Shown in pieces: positions 1 through 7,795 of a DNA stretch of 64,000 nt. Position 1 is the first letter of the stretch, and every line of letters begins with the position of its first letter. The notes under the pieces are model-generated. The model did no database searches. It saw only the letters and a list, made by a program, of their open reading frames with translations, and was not told where the DNA came from. Position numbers and translations under genes: made by a program. This DNA comes from Galbibacter pacificus (lineage in GTDB: Bacteria; Bacteroidota; Bacteroidia; Flavobacteriales; Flavobacteriaceae): NCBI RefSeq assembly GCF_029603165.1, contig NZ_JAQSVC010000002.1, positions 1 to 64,000 on the forward strand, in the 5' to 3' direction.

Positions 1-57
1 TATGCGCAAAAAAGCGGCATAGGGCCACTTGGAAAATTTATCCCTTCACCAAAATAG
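1..57 (+). CDS. possible C-terminal tail of a gene entering from the left
   Basis: The first frame is open from base 1 to a TAG at 55-57 and would end in YAQKSGIGPLGKFIPSPK. The composition looks like real protein, but only 18 residues are visible and no family can be recognised. It may equally be a chance open frame. The start lies outside the window. Confidence 0.25.
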   Translation, partial: YAQKSGIGPLGKFIPSPK

Positions 58-83
58 AAAATTAAGAGGTCAAAGACACCAAA

Positions 84-117
84 TTAAAAAACCGCCCCAT
101 TCTGTGAAATGAGACGG
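84..117 (-). terminator. Rho-independent terminator of the SYLF gene
   Basis: On the minus strand, bases 117-108 pair with 101-92 in a 10-bp stem that is complete if two G-U pairs are allowed. The loop is 6 nt, and a run of about 8 U (complement of 84-91) follows. It lies directly downstream of the SYLF stop codon. Confidence 0.65.
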
Positions 118-153
118 CTTCTATTAGATATCAATTTATTTGTACGCTGTTTA

Positions 154-687
154 TCATTCAAATGGCTTATACTTGAATTTCTGGCCACCTACCGATAAAT
201 CTGCCATTAGCCCTTTTTTAGGTTTTGTAAATACAGCAACCCCGTCGTTGTAATTGGCATTTTTGGCAGCTCCTTTTTTTACAGCTATTGCCGAAGCTTC
301 AGCAGAAAACTTATAAACCCCTTGTTTAAATTCGTTAAGGGCATCTTCGGTTTCAAAAAATATAATCTCGGTAATCTCCTGGCCACCGGCCTGAAGCCCC
401 ACATCTATTTTTTTAAGGCTCGCCATTCCCACGGCGGCACCATTTTCATAAACTACACCATTTCCAGAGGCTCCCCCTACAATAAAGGCTCCTTCGCCAA
501 CATTTGGGAAGATAACGTACCCAGAGGCATTGTCAAAAAAATGTTCAAGGCCACTATCTGTTTTTTGTAGGTCTTGCCTAGCCGTTTCGGCATCAGATAT
601 AATTTTTTGGTCTTTCTCGCTTTGCGAAAAGCCTATAAATGTTATAAATAAACAAATTATTGTTGAATACAATTTTAATGTCTGCAT
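154..687 (-). CDS. SYLF (YSC84-like) lipid-binding domain protein
   Basis: This is a 177-residue exported protein. It has an N-terminal signal peptide (hydrophobic residues about 4-20, cleavage near GFSQ-SEK). The rest fits the SYLF/YSC84 domain, with a glycine-rich GEGAFIVGGASGNGVVY stretch and a C-terminal part containing KGLMADLSVGGQKFKY. In other organisms SYLF domains bind phosphoinositides or other lipids. In bacteria they occur as small periplasmic proteins of unknown role, so lipid binding in the cell envelope is inference. The gene stands alone: its own terminator lies downstream and a long AT-rich gap lies upstream. The ATG at 687 is the only reasonable start because the signal peptide begins there. 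Confidence 0.85.
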   Translation of the reverse strand: MQTLKLYSTIICLFITFIGFSQSEKDQKIISDAETARQDLQKTDSGLEHFFDNASGYVIFPNVGEGAFIVGGASGNGVVYENGAAVGMASLKKIDVGLQAGGQEITEIIFFETEDALNEFKQGVYKFSAEASAIAVKKGAAKNANYNDGVAVFTKPKKGLMADLSVGGQKFKYKPFE

Positions 688-1026
688 AATAAAAAAGTTT
701 TTATATTAATACTCTTTTTATTTTAATTTTTATGGAATTGTAAATCGTTTAAATTCAGTGTTTTAAAGATATAACAAAATTTCCATATTTATTAACAATT
801 TATAGTTTAAGATTGGTCATTATTAACGCTTTCGATGTTTTTTTTAATGCAATCGTCATCAAGTATTATTGTTTAGTTTATGGAATGGACAGAGGCTCCA
901 ACTTCACCTTAAAAAAAGCAAAACATAAATTCTGTTACAACAATCATTGATTTGGTTACATATGGATGCAAGAATCCATAGAACTTTGTAGTGTATCATT
1001 TTTTAAAAAATTAAAAATATAGAGCT
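688..1026. other. AT-rich divergent intergenic region
   Basis: These 339 nt separate the SYLF gene (minus) from the SDR gene (plus). No small gene with a credible start and codon use is visible, and no perfect TAnnTTTG box was found for either gene. The only clear structure is the inverted repeat at 961-980, listed separately. Confidence 0.6.
961..980. promoter_or_regulatory. inverted repeat upstream of the SDR gene
   Basis: A perfect 7-bp inverted repeat, TATGGAT and ATCCATA, is separated by 6 bp (GCAAGA). It ends 46 bp before the SDR start codon. It could be an operator, for example for the AraC-type protein two genes downstream, or a short RNA hairpin. The sequence alone does not decide. 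Confidence 0.4.
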
Positions 1027-1869
1027 ATGAACAACGAAAAAGTATGGTTAGTAACCGGGGCATCAAAAGGATTGGGGTTGGTCCTAGTGCAAAAATTACT
1101 GAACAAGGGCTATAAGGTAGCGGCTACTTCAAGAAATAAAGAAGCCCTGCTAAGTGCAGTAGGGGAGGACAATAACTTTTTACCTCTTCAGGTAGATTTA
1201 TTGAGCGAGCAAAGTGTTTTATCGGCAATTAATAATATTGTCCAAAAATTTGGGAAGATAGACGTAATTGTAAACAATGCCGGTTATGGGCAAATAGGCA
1301 CATTGGAAGAATTAACCGACCGCGAGGTACGACAAAATTTCGAGGTAAACGTATTTGGTTGCTTAAACGTTATACGCAATGCCATGCCACATTTACGTGC
1401 CAATAAAGGCGGCAGCATATTTAATATTTCTTCCATAGCTGGATTTATAGGGACGTTTCCGGGCTGGGGAATTTATTGTGCCACAAAATATGCCGTTGTA
1501 GGTTTTACAGAAGCTTTGGCGGCAGAGGTTAAATCTTTTGGGATTAGTGCAACCATTGTTTATCCCGGATATTTTAGGACAAATTTTCTGCAAAAGAATT
1601 CTTTAAGTCGCCCTAAAAAACCGATAAGCGATTATACAGAGGCCAGAGAATTGGAGTTAAAACATATAAACGAAATACAAGGGAACCAGTTAGGAGACCC
1701 CGAAAAGGCTGCCACTGTACTTATTGAGGTGGCAGAGAATGGAAATCCGCCACAACATTTGTTTTTAGGGCAGGATTCTTATGATATGGCTCATGCAAAA
1801 CTGGAGCAGGTCCAAAAAGACATGACGGCATATCAGGCTTTGGCAACAGCCACAGCTTACGATCGTTAA
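1027..1869 (+). CDS. SDR-family NAD(P)-dependent oxidoreductase
   Basis: This is a classical short-chain dehydrogenase/reductase of 280 residues. It has the cofactor-binding motif TGASKGLG (residues 10-17), NNAG (83-86) with following YGQIG, a serine-rich strand with SSIAG (135-139), and the catalytic YxxxK pair Tyr150/Lys154 (YCATK). It should be a cytosolic NAD(P)-dependent oxidoreductase. The substrate cannot be told from the sequence. The extended C-terminus resembles SDRs usually labelled 'oxidoreductase' next to AraC regulators. It is followed by an Atu4866-like gene and an AraC-type gene on the same strand, so the three probably form one unit. Confidence 0.9.
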   Translation: MNNEKVWLVTGASKGLGLVLVQKLLNKGYKVAATSRNKEALLSAVGEDNNFLPLQVDLLSEQSVLSAINNIVQKFGKIDVIVNNAGYGQIGTLEELTDREVRQNFEVNVFGCLNVIRNAMPHLRANKGGSIFNISSIAGFIGTFPGWGIYCATKYAVVGFTEALAAEVKSFGISATIVYPGYFRTNFLQKNSLSRPKKPISDYTEARELELKHINEIQGNQLGDPEKAATVLIEVAENGNPPQHLFLGQDSYDMAHAKLEQVQKDMTAYQALATATAYDR

Positions 1870-1974
1870 AAAAGTATGTTTGAACCCATGTTCAAATGGC
1901 CTTTTCTATTTAGGGTATCTTTTTTAATGCATCACATTAATTTTTTAGATCAACCATATTTAAAAATTAACATT

Positions 1975-2241
1975 ATGAACAAATTTCAAACAAAGACCAT
2001 AGAAGAAACAAAAGATTATATTGGAACCTGGATTACCAGGGAAGGTGATATCTTACACGAATTATTTCCCAATTACCGCTATGAGCAGGCAAGGGGAACA
2101 GAAAAAAAAGTATTTCAAGGCACATACCGCGTTACCGGGAATAGAATAGATTATATTGACGACTCTGGTTTTACGGCCGAGGGGGAAATTAAAAACGGAA
2201 TGTTATTTCACGGGTTTATGGCTTTTCTGAAAGCAAATTGA
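1975..2241 (+). CDS. Atu4866-family small protein
   Basis: This is an 88-residue protein starting at ATG 1975 (MNKFQTKTIEETKDY). The frame stays open back to 1876, but that part is AT-rich with poor coding character, so the shorter form is preferred. It matches the Atu4866 family, named from an Agrobacterium structure. The family hallmarks are YIGTWITREGDILHELFPN, the YEQARG segment, YRVTGNRIDYIDDSGFTAEGE, and a closing LFHGFMAFLK. The fold is a small beta-barrel of unknown function. It lies between an SDR and an AraC regulator, a common setting for this family in other genomes, which suggests a stress- or effector-linked role. Confidence 0.75.
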   Translation: MNKFQTKTIEETKDYIGTWITREGDILHELFPNYRYEQARGTEKKVFQGTYRVTGNRIDYIDDSGFTAEGEIKNGMLFHGFMAFLKAN

Positions 2242-2262
2242 TTGTTAAATTTACAAAAGAAG

Positions 2263-3174
2263 ATGAAAATGTATAAATTCAAAACCATTAGCAACTATCA
2301 TCAGTTTGTAAGCTTGCCAAAACCGGAGCATCCGTTGGTGAGCTTGGTGAATTATGGCAACTTACGCTACCCTTTGGATCTTCGGGAAATACGGTGGACT
2401 CAAAATTATTATTCCATCGGGCTAAAAAGAAATGTAAGGGGAAAACTAAGGTATGGGCAACAGGAGTACGATTTTGATGAAGGAATCCTGTCGTTTATAG
2501 CTCCACAACAGGTATTACATGTAGAACTCGACCAAAGCTCTCCGGTTAAGGCAACGGGATGGCTTTTATTGATCCACCCTGATTTTTTATGGAATACCTC
2601 TTTGGCCAGAAAGATTAAAAACTATGATTTTTTTGGTTATGCTGTAAATGAGGCACTGTTTATGTCAGAAAAGGAAGAACATATGATGATTGGCATTCTC
2701 AAGAACATCCAAAGAGAATATAGATCGAGCATAGATAAATTCAGCCAGAACATTATTGTTTCCCAAATTGAAGTCTTGTTGAATTATGCCGAGCGTTATT
2801 ACCAACGGCAGTTTATAACGCGTAACATTTCCAATAACAGGGTTTTAAGTCAAATGGAAGATTTATTGTCGGGTTATTTTGACAAGGAAGAAATTATGGA
2901 AAAAGGACTTCCAACCGTGCATGATGCCGCCGAACAATTGCACATGTCGCCAAATTATTTAAGTAGCATGTTAAAAACCCTTACCGGGTTGAATGCTCAA
3001 CAACATATCCATGAAAAATTAATAGAAAAGGCCAAGGAAAAACTTTCAACAACGGGTTTGTCGGTTAGTGAAATAGCTTATACCTTGGGCTTTGAGCATT
3101 CTCAATCGTTTAGCAGGCTTTTTAAGAGCAAGACAAAACTTTCGCCCCTAGCTTTTAGAAAACTGTACAATTGA
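2263..3174 (+). CDS. AraC-family transcriptional regulator
   Basis: This is a 303-residue regulator. The N-terminal two thirds is a cupin-like effector domain, with the segment RGKLRYGQQEYDFDEGILSF and then APQQVLHVE. The C-terminal 100 residues carry two helix-turn-helix units: AAEQLHMSPNYLSSMLKTLTG, and the AraC signature SEIAYTLGFEHSQSFSRLFK ending TKLSPLAFRKL. The frame opens with a TTG at 2242 right after the previous stop. The ATG at 2263 or 2269, preceded by AGAAG, is more likely. It probably controls the SDR operon in which it is encoded; the ligand is unknown. Confidence 0.88.
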   Translation: MKMYKFKTISNYHQFVSLPKPEHPLVSLVNYGNLRYPLDLREIRWTQNYYSIGLKRNVRGKLRYGQQEYDFDEGILSFIAPQQVLHVELDQSSPVKATGWLLLIHPDFLWNTSLARKIKNYDFFGYAVNEALFMSEKEEHMMIGILKNIQREYRSSIDKFSQNIIVSQIEVLLNYAERYYQRQFITRNISNNRVLSQMEDLLSGYFDKEEIMEKGLPTVHDAAEQLHMSPNYLSSMLKTLTGLNAQQHIHEKLIEKAKEKLSTTGLSVSEIAYTLGFEHSQSFSRLFKSKTKLSPLAFRKLYN

Positions 3175-3245
3175 TTTATTTTTTTATGTAACATTTTAAT
3201 AAATTGTACTACTAACCCAATAAATCAATTAATACATATTTTATT

Positions 3246-4046
3246 ATGATAGCACATGAAATAGATTACCAAATATATGGCGAAGAAATGCAATATGTGG
3301 AAATAGAATTGGATCCACAAGAAGCCGTTGTTGCAGAAGCAGGAAGTTTTATGATGATGGACAGTGGTTTGCAAATGGATACTATTTTTGGTGATGGCTC
3401 TAACCAAGAGCGCGGGGTTTTGGGTAAACTGTTCTCTGCGGGAAAGCGCTTGTTGACAGGGGAAAGTCTTTTTATGACCGCTTTTTTGAATACCGATATT
3501 GCCAAACGAAAGGTGAGTTTTGCCTCTCCATACCCAGGAAAAATAGTGCCTATAGACCTTACGAGGTACCAAGGTAAATTTATTTGCCAAAAAGATGCTT
3601 TTTTATGTGCTGCAAAAGGAGTCTCCATCGGGGTAGAATTTTCAAGAAGATTAGGGCGCGGTTTTTTTGGTGGCGAAGGCTTTATAATGCAAAAATTGGA
3701 AGGGGACGGAATGGCTTTTGTTCATGCTGGTGGTACATTGGCCAGAAAAGAACTGGCTCCAGGCGAGGTTTTAAAAGTAGATACGGGTTGTATTGTTGGC
3801 TTTACAAAAGACGTGGATTATAACATAGAATTTGTTGGGGGCATTAAAAATACGGTGTTCGGTGGCGAAGGGCTGTTTTATGCAACTTTACGCGGCCCGG
3901 GAGTGGTTTATATCCAATCGTTGCCATTTAGTAGGCTGGCAAGTCGTGTTTTTGCAGCCGCACCACAACAAAGAGGCAAAAATAAAGGAGAAGGCAGTAT
4001 TTTAGGAGGTCTGGGAGATATGCTGGATGGCGATAATAGATTTTAA
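3246..4046 (+). CDS. AIM24/TIGR00266-family protein
   Basis: This 266-residue protein belongs to the AIM24 (TIGR00266) family. It carries the typical phrases EAVVAEAGSFMMMDSG, GGEGFIMQKLEGDGMAFVHAGG, LAPGEVLKVDTGCIVGF, and VFGGEGLFYATLRGPG near the end. The fold is a double-stranded beta-helix. In yeast the relative is a mitochondrial inner-membrane organiser, while the bacterial role is not established. There is no signal peptide or membrane segment, so a cytosolic or peripheral location is expected. It converges on the carboxypeptidase gene with only 2 bp between the stop codons. Confidence 0.88.
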   Translation: MIAHEIDYQIYGEEMQYVEIELDPQEAVVAEAGSFMMMDSGLQMDTIFGDGSNQERGVLGKLFSAGKRLLTGESLFMTAFLNTDIAKRKVSFASPYPGKIVPIDLTRYQGKFICQKDAFLCAAKGVSIGVEFSRRLGRGFFGGEGFIMQKLEGDGMAFVHAGGTLARKELAPGEVLKVDTGCIVGFTKDVDYNIEFVGGIKNTVFGGEGLFYATLRGPGVVYIQSLPFSRLASRVFAAAPQQRGKNKGEGSILGGLGDMLDGDNRF

Positions 4047-4048
4047 TT

Positions 4049-5311
4049 TTAATAATTGTCGCGAATCCATTCCAATAAAGGGGTCATATGTTTTTTTACA
4101 TCGGTACTGCCGCCTCTGTAATGATTGTTCATAAAACTAAAAATAAGCGTTTCTCCCGATTTGGTTTTTAAATAACCGCTTAAACAATAATTATTGCTCA
4201 ACGTGCCCGTTTTTGCATGGATATATGGTGTTGGGTTTCCCTTAAAATAATTTTTAATCGTTCCGGTTTCCCCTCCCGTTGGAAAAATATCAAATAAAAT
4301 GTCGGTCGGTATTTCTTTGTATAGTTTATTAAGTACAAATACCATGGATTGCGGTGTAAACAAATTATACCTTGACAAGCCAGAACCATCTACCCACCTT
4401 GGATTTTGTGGTATGCCCGAAAGTTCATTATCCAATATATAATCTCTTGCCTTATTGCTGCTTAAAGTATCGCTTAGCATAGAAGATGAAAGAATTAACA
4501 ATTGTTCGGCAATAAAGTTATCGCTTATGTGCATCATTCTTTTATAAACCGTATCTGCTTTTATACCGTATAAAGTGGTTTTTCCCCCTTTAGGAAATTC
4601 GTTTGTAATAGCTATAGGCTTTTCAACAATGTTTTCCAATATATGTTTCGTGGTAAGGTTGTCGGTTATAAAGGGAATCTCAATAGTGTCTTTTTCTTCT
4701 GGGTCAATATAAAAATGGTTGTTTTTCATAGCTCTTTGGTACTTGGTCTTGGCTAGGGTTACGCTATCCTTAAATAGTAACGGCGAGGCATATAGCGAGT
4801 CGGTCTGTGCCAAGGTAACTACATTGCCATATAGTGGCAAAGGGTTTCTTTCTGGGGCATAATAAGCATCAAAGTCGTCCCAGGACCATCCCGGTCCGTA
4901 GCGGTGGTCGGTAATATTATTGTAATAAAGCTTGATATTGTTCTGGTTTTTTAAAAACTTAACTAGCGAACTGTCCTTTACATAAGGGTGTAAAGTGGTG
5001 GGGTTTCCGAGTCCCTCGATATATAGTTGCCCATTTTTTACTATGTATTTTAATACAGGAAGATTTTCTGGCAATAAAGTATGGGCCGTATAGAGTGTAA
5101 ATATTTTGGTATTGCTGGCCGGGGTAAAATACTTTTCGCCATTGTAATTAAAAATAGTATCGCCAGACTTAGGGTTATAAACAAAAAAGCCAGTAAACTG
5201 ATTTTTAAAAAAGTCGGTTTCAAGCTTATCGGTGGTCGTTTTAACAAGTTTTTTATGGGAAGCGCAACCAATTGTAACAATGCTAAGAAAGAGAAGGAGG
5301 TTTTTTTTCAT
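4049..5311 (-). CDS. dacB: PBP4-type D-alanyl-D-alanine carboxypeptidase (peptidase S13)
   Basis: This serine peptidase of 420 residues acts on peptidoglycan peptides (DD-carboxypeptidase/endopeptidase). The ATG at 5311 gives a lipoprotein signal ending TIGC, so it should be anchored in the envelope; a TTG nine bases further upstream is less likely. All three penicillin-binding signatures are present: SNTK (Ser66/Lys69), the SDN triad in MMHISDNFIAEQLL, and HAKTGT near the C-terminus. The inserted middle region is typical of class C penicillin-binding proteins. At this length and with these motifs it should be active. It is transcribed alone, away from the DUF805 gene. Confidence 0.92.
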   Translation of the reverse strand: MKKNLLLFLSIVTIGCASHKKLVKTTTDKLETDFFKNQFTGFFVYNPKSGDTIFNYNGEKYFTPASNTKIFTLYTAHTLLPENLPVLKYIVKNGQLYIEGLGNPTTLHPYVKDSSLVKFLKNQNNIKLYYNNITDHRYGPGWSWDDFDAYYAPERNPLPLYGNVVTLAQTDSLYASPLLFKDSVTLAKTKYQRAMKNNHFYIDPEEKDTIEIPFITDNLTTKHILENIVEKPIAITNEFPKGGKTTLYGIKADTVYKRMMHISDNFIAEQLLILSSSMLSDTLSSNKARDYILDNELSGIPQNPRWVDGSGLSRYNLFTPQSMVFVLNKLYKEIPTDILFDIFPTGGETGTIKNYFKGNPTPYIHAKTGTLSNNYCLSGYLKTKSGETLIFSFMNNHYRGGSTDVKKHMTPLLEWIRDNY

Positions 5312-5435
5312 TTGATGCAAATAGTTTAAAAATGAAAATTAATAAAAAAATGAGGATAATGTAACGATATTTTTAATTTGCAGGAAAAATACTAACCATT
5401 CGTCGGAAAAATATTCGGTATGTAATATATTTTTT

Positions 5436-5443
5436 TATATTTG
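5436..5443 (+). promoter_or_regulatory. promoter -7 box (TATATTTG) for DUF805 gene
   Basis: A perfect match to the Bacteroidota -7 consensus TAnnTTTG lies 25 bp before the DUF805 start codon. The -33 region is weak (TTCG at 5414-5417, spacing 18). Confidence 0.5.
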
Positions 5444-5467
5444 GTATCAACCTAAATCTTATTACTA

Positions 5468-5836
5468 ATGTTTAAAAACCCCTTTTCCTTCCATGGAAGA
5501 ATTCGCAGGACCGAATATGGATTAAGTGTAATAATAGCTGTCTTTGGCTATTTCTTGTCAATTTTTATAACCTCTTTATTAGTCACCTTAATTAAAACAG
5601 ATGCTACAGGCATAAGTTTATTGTTTTGGGTTTTCTACATTCCGGTAGCATGGTTTAATATAGCGCAAAACACAAAACGCTGCCATGACCTCGGAAACAG
5701 TGGATGGTACCAATTAATACCTCTGTATGGTTTTTGGCTTTTATTTGCCGAAGGAAACCCCGGCGGAAATGAATATGGCCCCAACCCTAAGACTATTGGC
5801 AATTATGAAGAACTATCTGAGATTGGGAATGCCTAA
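5468..5836 (+). CDS. DUF805 membrane protein
   Basis: This 122-residue integral membrane protein begins with the DUF805 hallmark F-x-GRIRRTEYG. It has two long hydrophobic helices (about residues 20-45 and 50-66) and then the conserved CHDLGNSGWYQLIPLYGFWLLFAEGNPGGNEYGPNP. The function of the family is unknown; it is a widespread inner-membrane protein. It is transcribed alone, divergent from dacB. Confidence 0.88.
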   Translation: MFKNPFSFHGRIRRTEYGLSVIIAVFGYFLSIFITSLLVTLIKTDATGISLLFWVFYIPVAWFNIAQNTKRCHDLGNSGWYQLIPLYGFWLLFAEGNPGGNEYGPNPKTIGNYEELSEIGNA

Positions 5837-5962
5837 CCTGTACTTGAGATTGCGAGTGAGTAAATTTAACAAATGAAAATTTATTTTAACGCTTATCCAA
5901 CAATTTTGCTTAAATTATAGCGTTAACTTTAAACCAACCTAAAAATTTAAACTTGAATTAAA

Positions 5963-6160
5963 ATGGCAAGAGCTATGTTTGAGTACACCAAAACGGTGTT
6001 GCAAAAGGTGAGTTTCGATCCTAAACTTTTTTGTAGAGAACTGGAAAAAGCCGCCAAAAGGTTACTACCTTACGAATTGGATGAATTAAGAATTTGGCTT
6101 AATTTTTACATTCAGGGAAAACCCGAACTTTCTAAATGTTTAATTTATTTCAAACAATAA
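5963..6160 (+). CDS. small conserved-looking hypothetical protein, 65 aa
   Basis: This is a 65-residue protein with no signal peptide or membrane segment. It is rich in Lys, Arg and Leu and has a mostly helical composition (ELEKAAKRLLPYELDELRIWL). The coding character is good. It is followed at once by a strong terminator hairpin, which supports it as a true gene. I do not recognise a family. Its charge and size would suit a nucleic-acid- or partner-binding protein, but that is only a guess. Confidence 0.65.
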   Translation: MARAMFEYTKTVLQKVSFDPKLFCRELEKAAKRLLPYELDELRIWLNFYIQGKPELSKCLIYFKQ

Positions 6161-6167
6161 AAAAAAT

Positions 6168-6200
6168 AAAAGAGGCTGTCTAAGTAAGACAGCCTCTTTT
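6168..6200. terminator. bidirectional terminator
   Basis: AGAGGCTGTCT (6171-6181) pairs perfectly with AGACAGCCTCT (6187-6197) around a 5-nt loop. Flanking A and T runs extend the stem to 14 bp. T-runs occur on both strands, so it can end the 65-aa gene (plus) and oxyR (minus), which converge here. Confidence 0.9.
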
Positions 6201-6229
6201 TCGTATACGGGCTCATTTTTCAATTTCCA

Positions 6230-7171
6230 TTACTTTTTATGTATCGGACTGATAATTTTTACATTTTGAAAAGCAATAGCTCCTCTTACAACGCCTGAAA
6301 TAATATCTTTTAATGCCTCGGTAATATGCATTTTTAATTCACTTTTGTGGTAAATTAAACTTACTTCCCTTGCGGGGTTGGGCTCTTCAAAATAACGCAG
6401 GTGCATTTTTTGGGTTTCACTTATATCAAGCGTATGTAAATAGGGCAACAATGTCATTCCCAAGCCTTCATCGGCTAACTTCATCATGGTTTCAAAACTG
6501 CCGCTCTCCAATTGAAATTTATCTTCCTTGAAACCTTTTTTAGACTTGCAAAGGTTAATGACGCCGTCCCTAAAGCAATGTCCGTCTTCAAGCAGTAAAA
6601 TATCATCAATGTCCAGATCTCCAACTTTTACCTTTTTTAATTGGTTCAGCCTATGGTTATCAGGAACATAAGCAACAAAGGGTTCGTAATATAGTACCCG
6701 TTCCTTAATGTTTTCATTGTCCAGAGGGGTGGCTGCTATGGCCGCATCCAAATGCCCGTCTTCTAGTTTTTCAATAAGGGTTTGCGTGTTTTGTTCCTCT
6801 ATTTTAAGATTTACCTTTGGGTATTTTTTTACAAAATTCTTTAAAAACAATGGTAAAATTGTTGGCATCACCGTTGGTATAATGCCTAAGCGGTATTCGC
6901 CGCCAATATACCCTTTTTCTTGGTCTACAATGTCTTGAATTCTATAAGATTCATTAACAATATTTCTGGCCTGCTCAACTATTTTTTGGCCAACAGCCGT
7001 TAATTGGATGGGTTTTTTGCCCCGGTCGAAAATCAATATGTCCAATTCGTCCTCAAGCTTTTGTATTTGCATACTAAGCGTAGGCTGTGTAACAAAGCTT
7101 TTTTCTGCGGCATGTGTAAAGTTTTGATGTTCTGCAACTGCAAGAACGTACTGTAATTGGGTAATGGTCAT
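6230..7171 (-). CDS. oxyR: OxyR-type LysR-family peroxide sensor
   Basis: This is a 313-residue LysR-family regulator. Residues 1-60 form the winged HTH (MTITQLQYVLAVAEHQNFTHAAEKSFVTQPTLSMQIQKLE). The effector domain has the OxyR redox pair, Cys199 and Cys208, in LLLEDGHCFRDGVINLCKS, which are the same numbers as in E. coli OxyR. Peroxide would form a disulfide between them and switch the protein into an activator of catalase and peroxidase genes. No such target gene is in the window. The C-terminal tail after residue 295 is longer than usual. It is transcribed alone and shares a bidirectional terminator with the 65-aa gene. Confidence 0.93.
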   Translation of the reverse strand: MTITQLQYVLAVAEHQNFTHAAEKSFVTQPTLSMQIQKLEDELDILIFDRGKKPIQLTAVGQKIVEQARNIVNESYRIQDIVDQEKGYIGGEYRLGIIPTVMPTILPLFLKNFVKKYPKVNLKIEEQNTQTLIEKLEDGHLDAAIAATPLDNENIKERVLYYEPFVAYVPDNHRLNQLKKVKVGDLDIDDILLLEDGHCFRDGVINLCKSKKGFKEDKFQLESGSFETMMKLADEGLGMTLLPYLHTLDISETQKMHLRYFEEPNPAREVSLIYHKSELKMHITEALKDIISGVVRGAIAFQNVKIISPIHKK

Positions 7172-7197
7172 TCTTTATAATTTTGGGCACAAAAGTA

Positions 7198-7205
7198 CAA
7201 AACTA
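7198..7205 (-). promoter_or_regulatory. promoter -7 box for oxyR
   Basis: The minus strand reads TAGTTTTG, a perfect TAnnTTTG, 27 bp before the oxyR ATG. No good TTG is present about 20 nt further upstream, as could be the case for a regulated promoter. Confidence 0.45.
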
Positions 7206-7258
7206 TTAGAAAATTTTATAGTTGCAGTTGTAAATCATTTAAAAACCTAATTATAAAC

Positions 7259-7687
7259 TTAGAAACGGATGTTTAACGCAAGGTCCTTATTTTCAACAAT
7301 AAACTTAGCATCGCTAAATTGTGGCGGTCCGTATGTCATTTCATTGTTGGACATGCCATAACTTTCCATGGGCATTCCCCCGGTGTCAAAATCCATACGT
7401 TTGTTGTTATTTTCATCGTGTAACGCCACAATTGCATATTCTCCGGGCTGTACATTTGTAAACTGAACATGGATCTTTCCGTCTTTAATATCACTTTGGA
7501 GGTTCATAATGCCCATACCTTTCATGAACGTATCTTTGGTGTTTAATGATAAAAGCACTTTACCGTTGTTATTGGTTATGTTTTCTATTACCACATCTAT
7601 AGTAATTCCAGAGGTATCCTTTGGAGTTTGTTGGGCGTTCAATGTATGTAAAGTGATGAACGCAAAAAATAAAGCGAGTGTTTTCAT
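7259..7687 (-). CDS. DUF2141 exported protein
   Basis: This 142-residue protein has a signal peptide (MKTLALFFAFITLHTLNAQQ). Its DUF2141 beta-sandwich domain is recognisable from TIDVVIENITNNNGKVLLSL, then PGEYAIVALHDENNNKRMDFD, and the ending PPQFSDAKFIVENKDLALNIRF. Members are small periplasmic or secreted proteins of unknown role. It lies between oxyR and the DUF58 cluster on the same strand but with gaps of about 90-110 nt, so co-transcription is uncertain. Confidence 0.88.
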   Translation of the reverse strand: MKTLALFFAFITLHTLNAQQTPKDTSGITIDVVIENITNNNGKVLLSLNTKDTFMKGMGIMNLQSDIKDGKIHVQFTNVQPGEYAIVALHDENNNKRMDFDTGGMPMESYGMSNNEMTYGPPQFSDAKFIVENKDLALNIRF

Positions 7688-7795
7688 AATGTAATTCTTT
7701 TTAGATTAATTGATGTCTCAAAGAACTTAAATGAAAAGCCTTGATGCTATTTTTAATTACCGAGTTGTTATTTTTTTATGATGAGCTGTATATTT

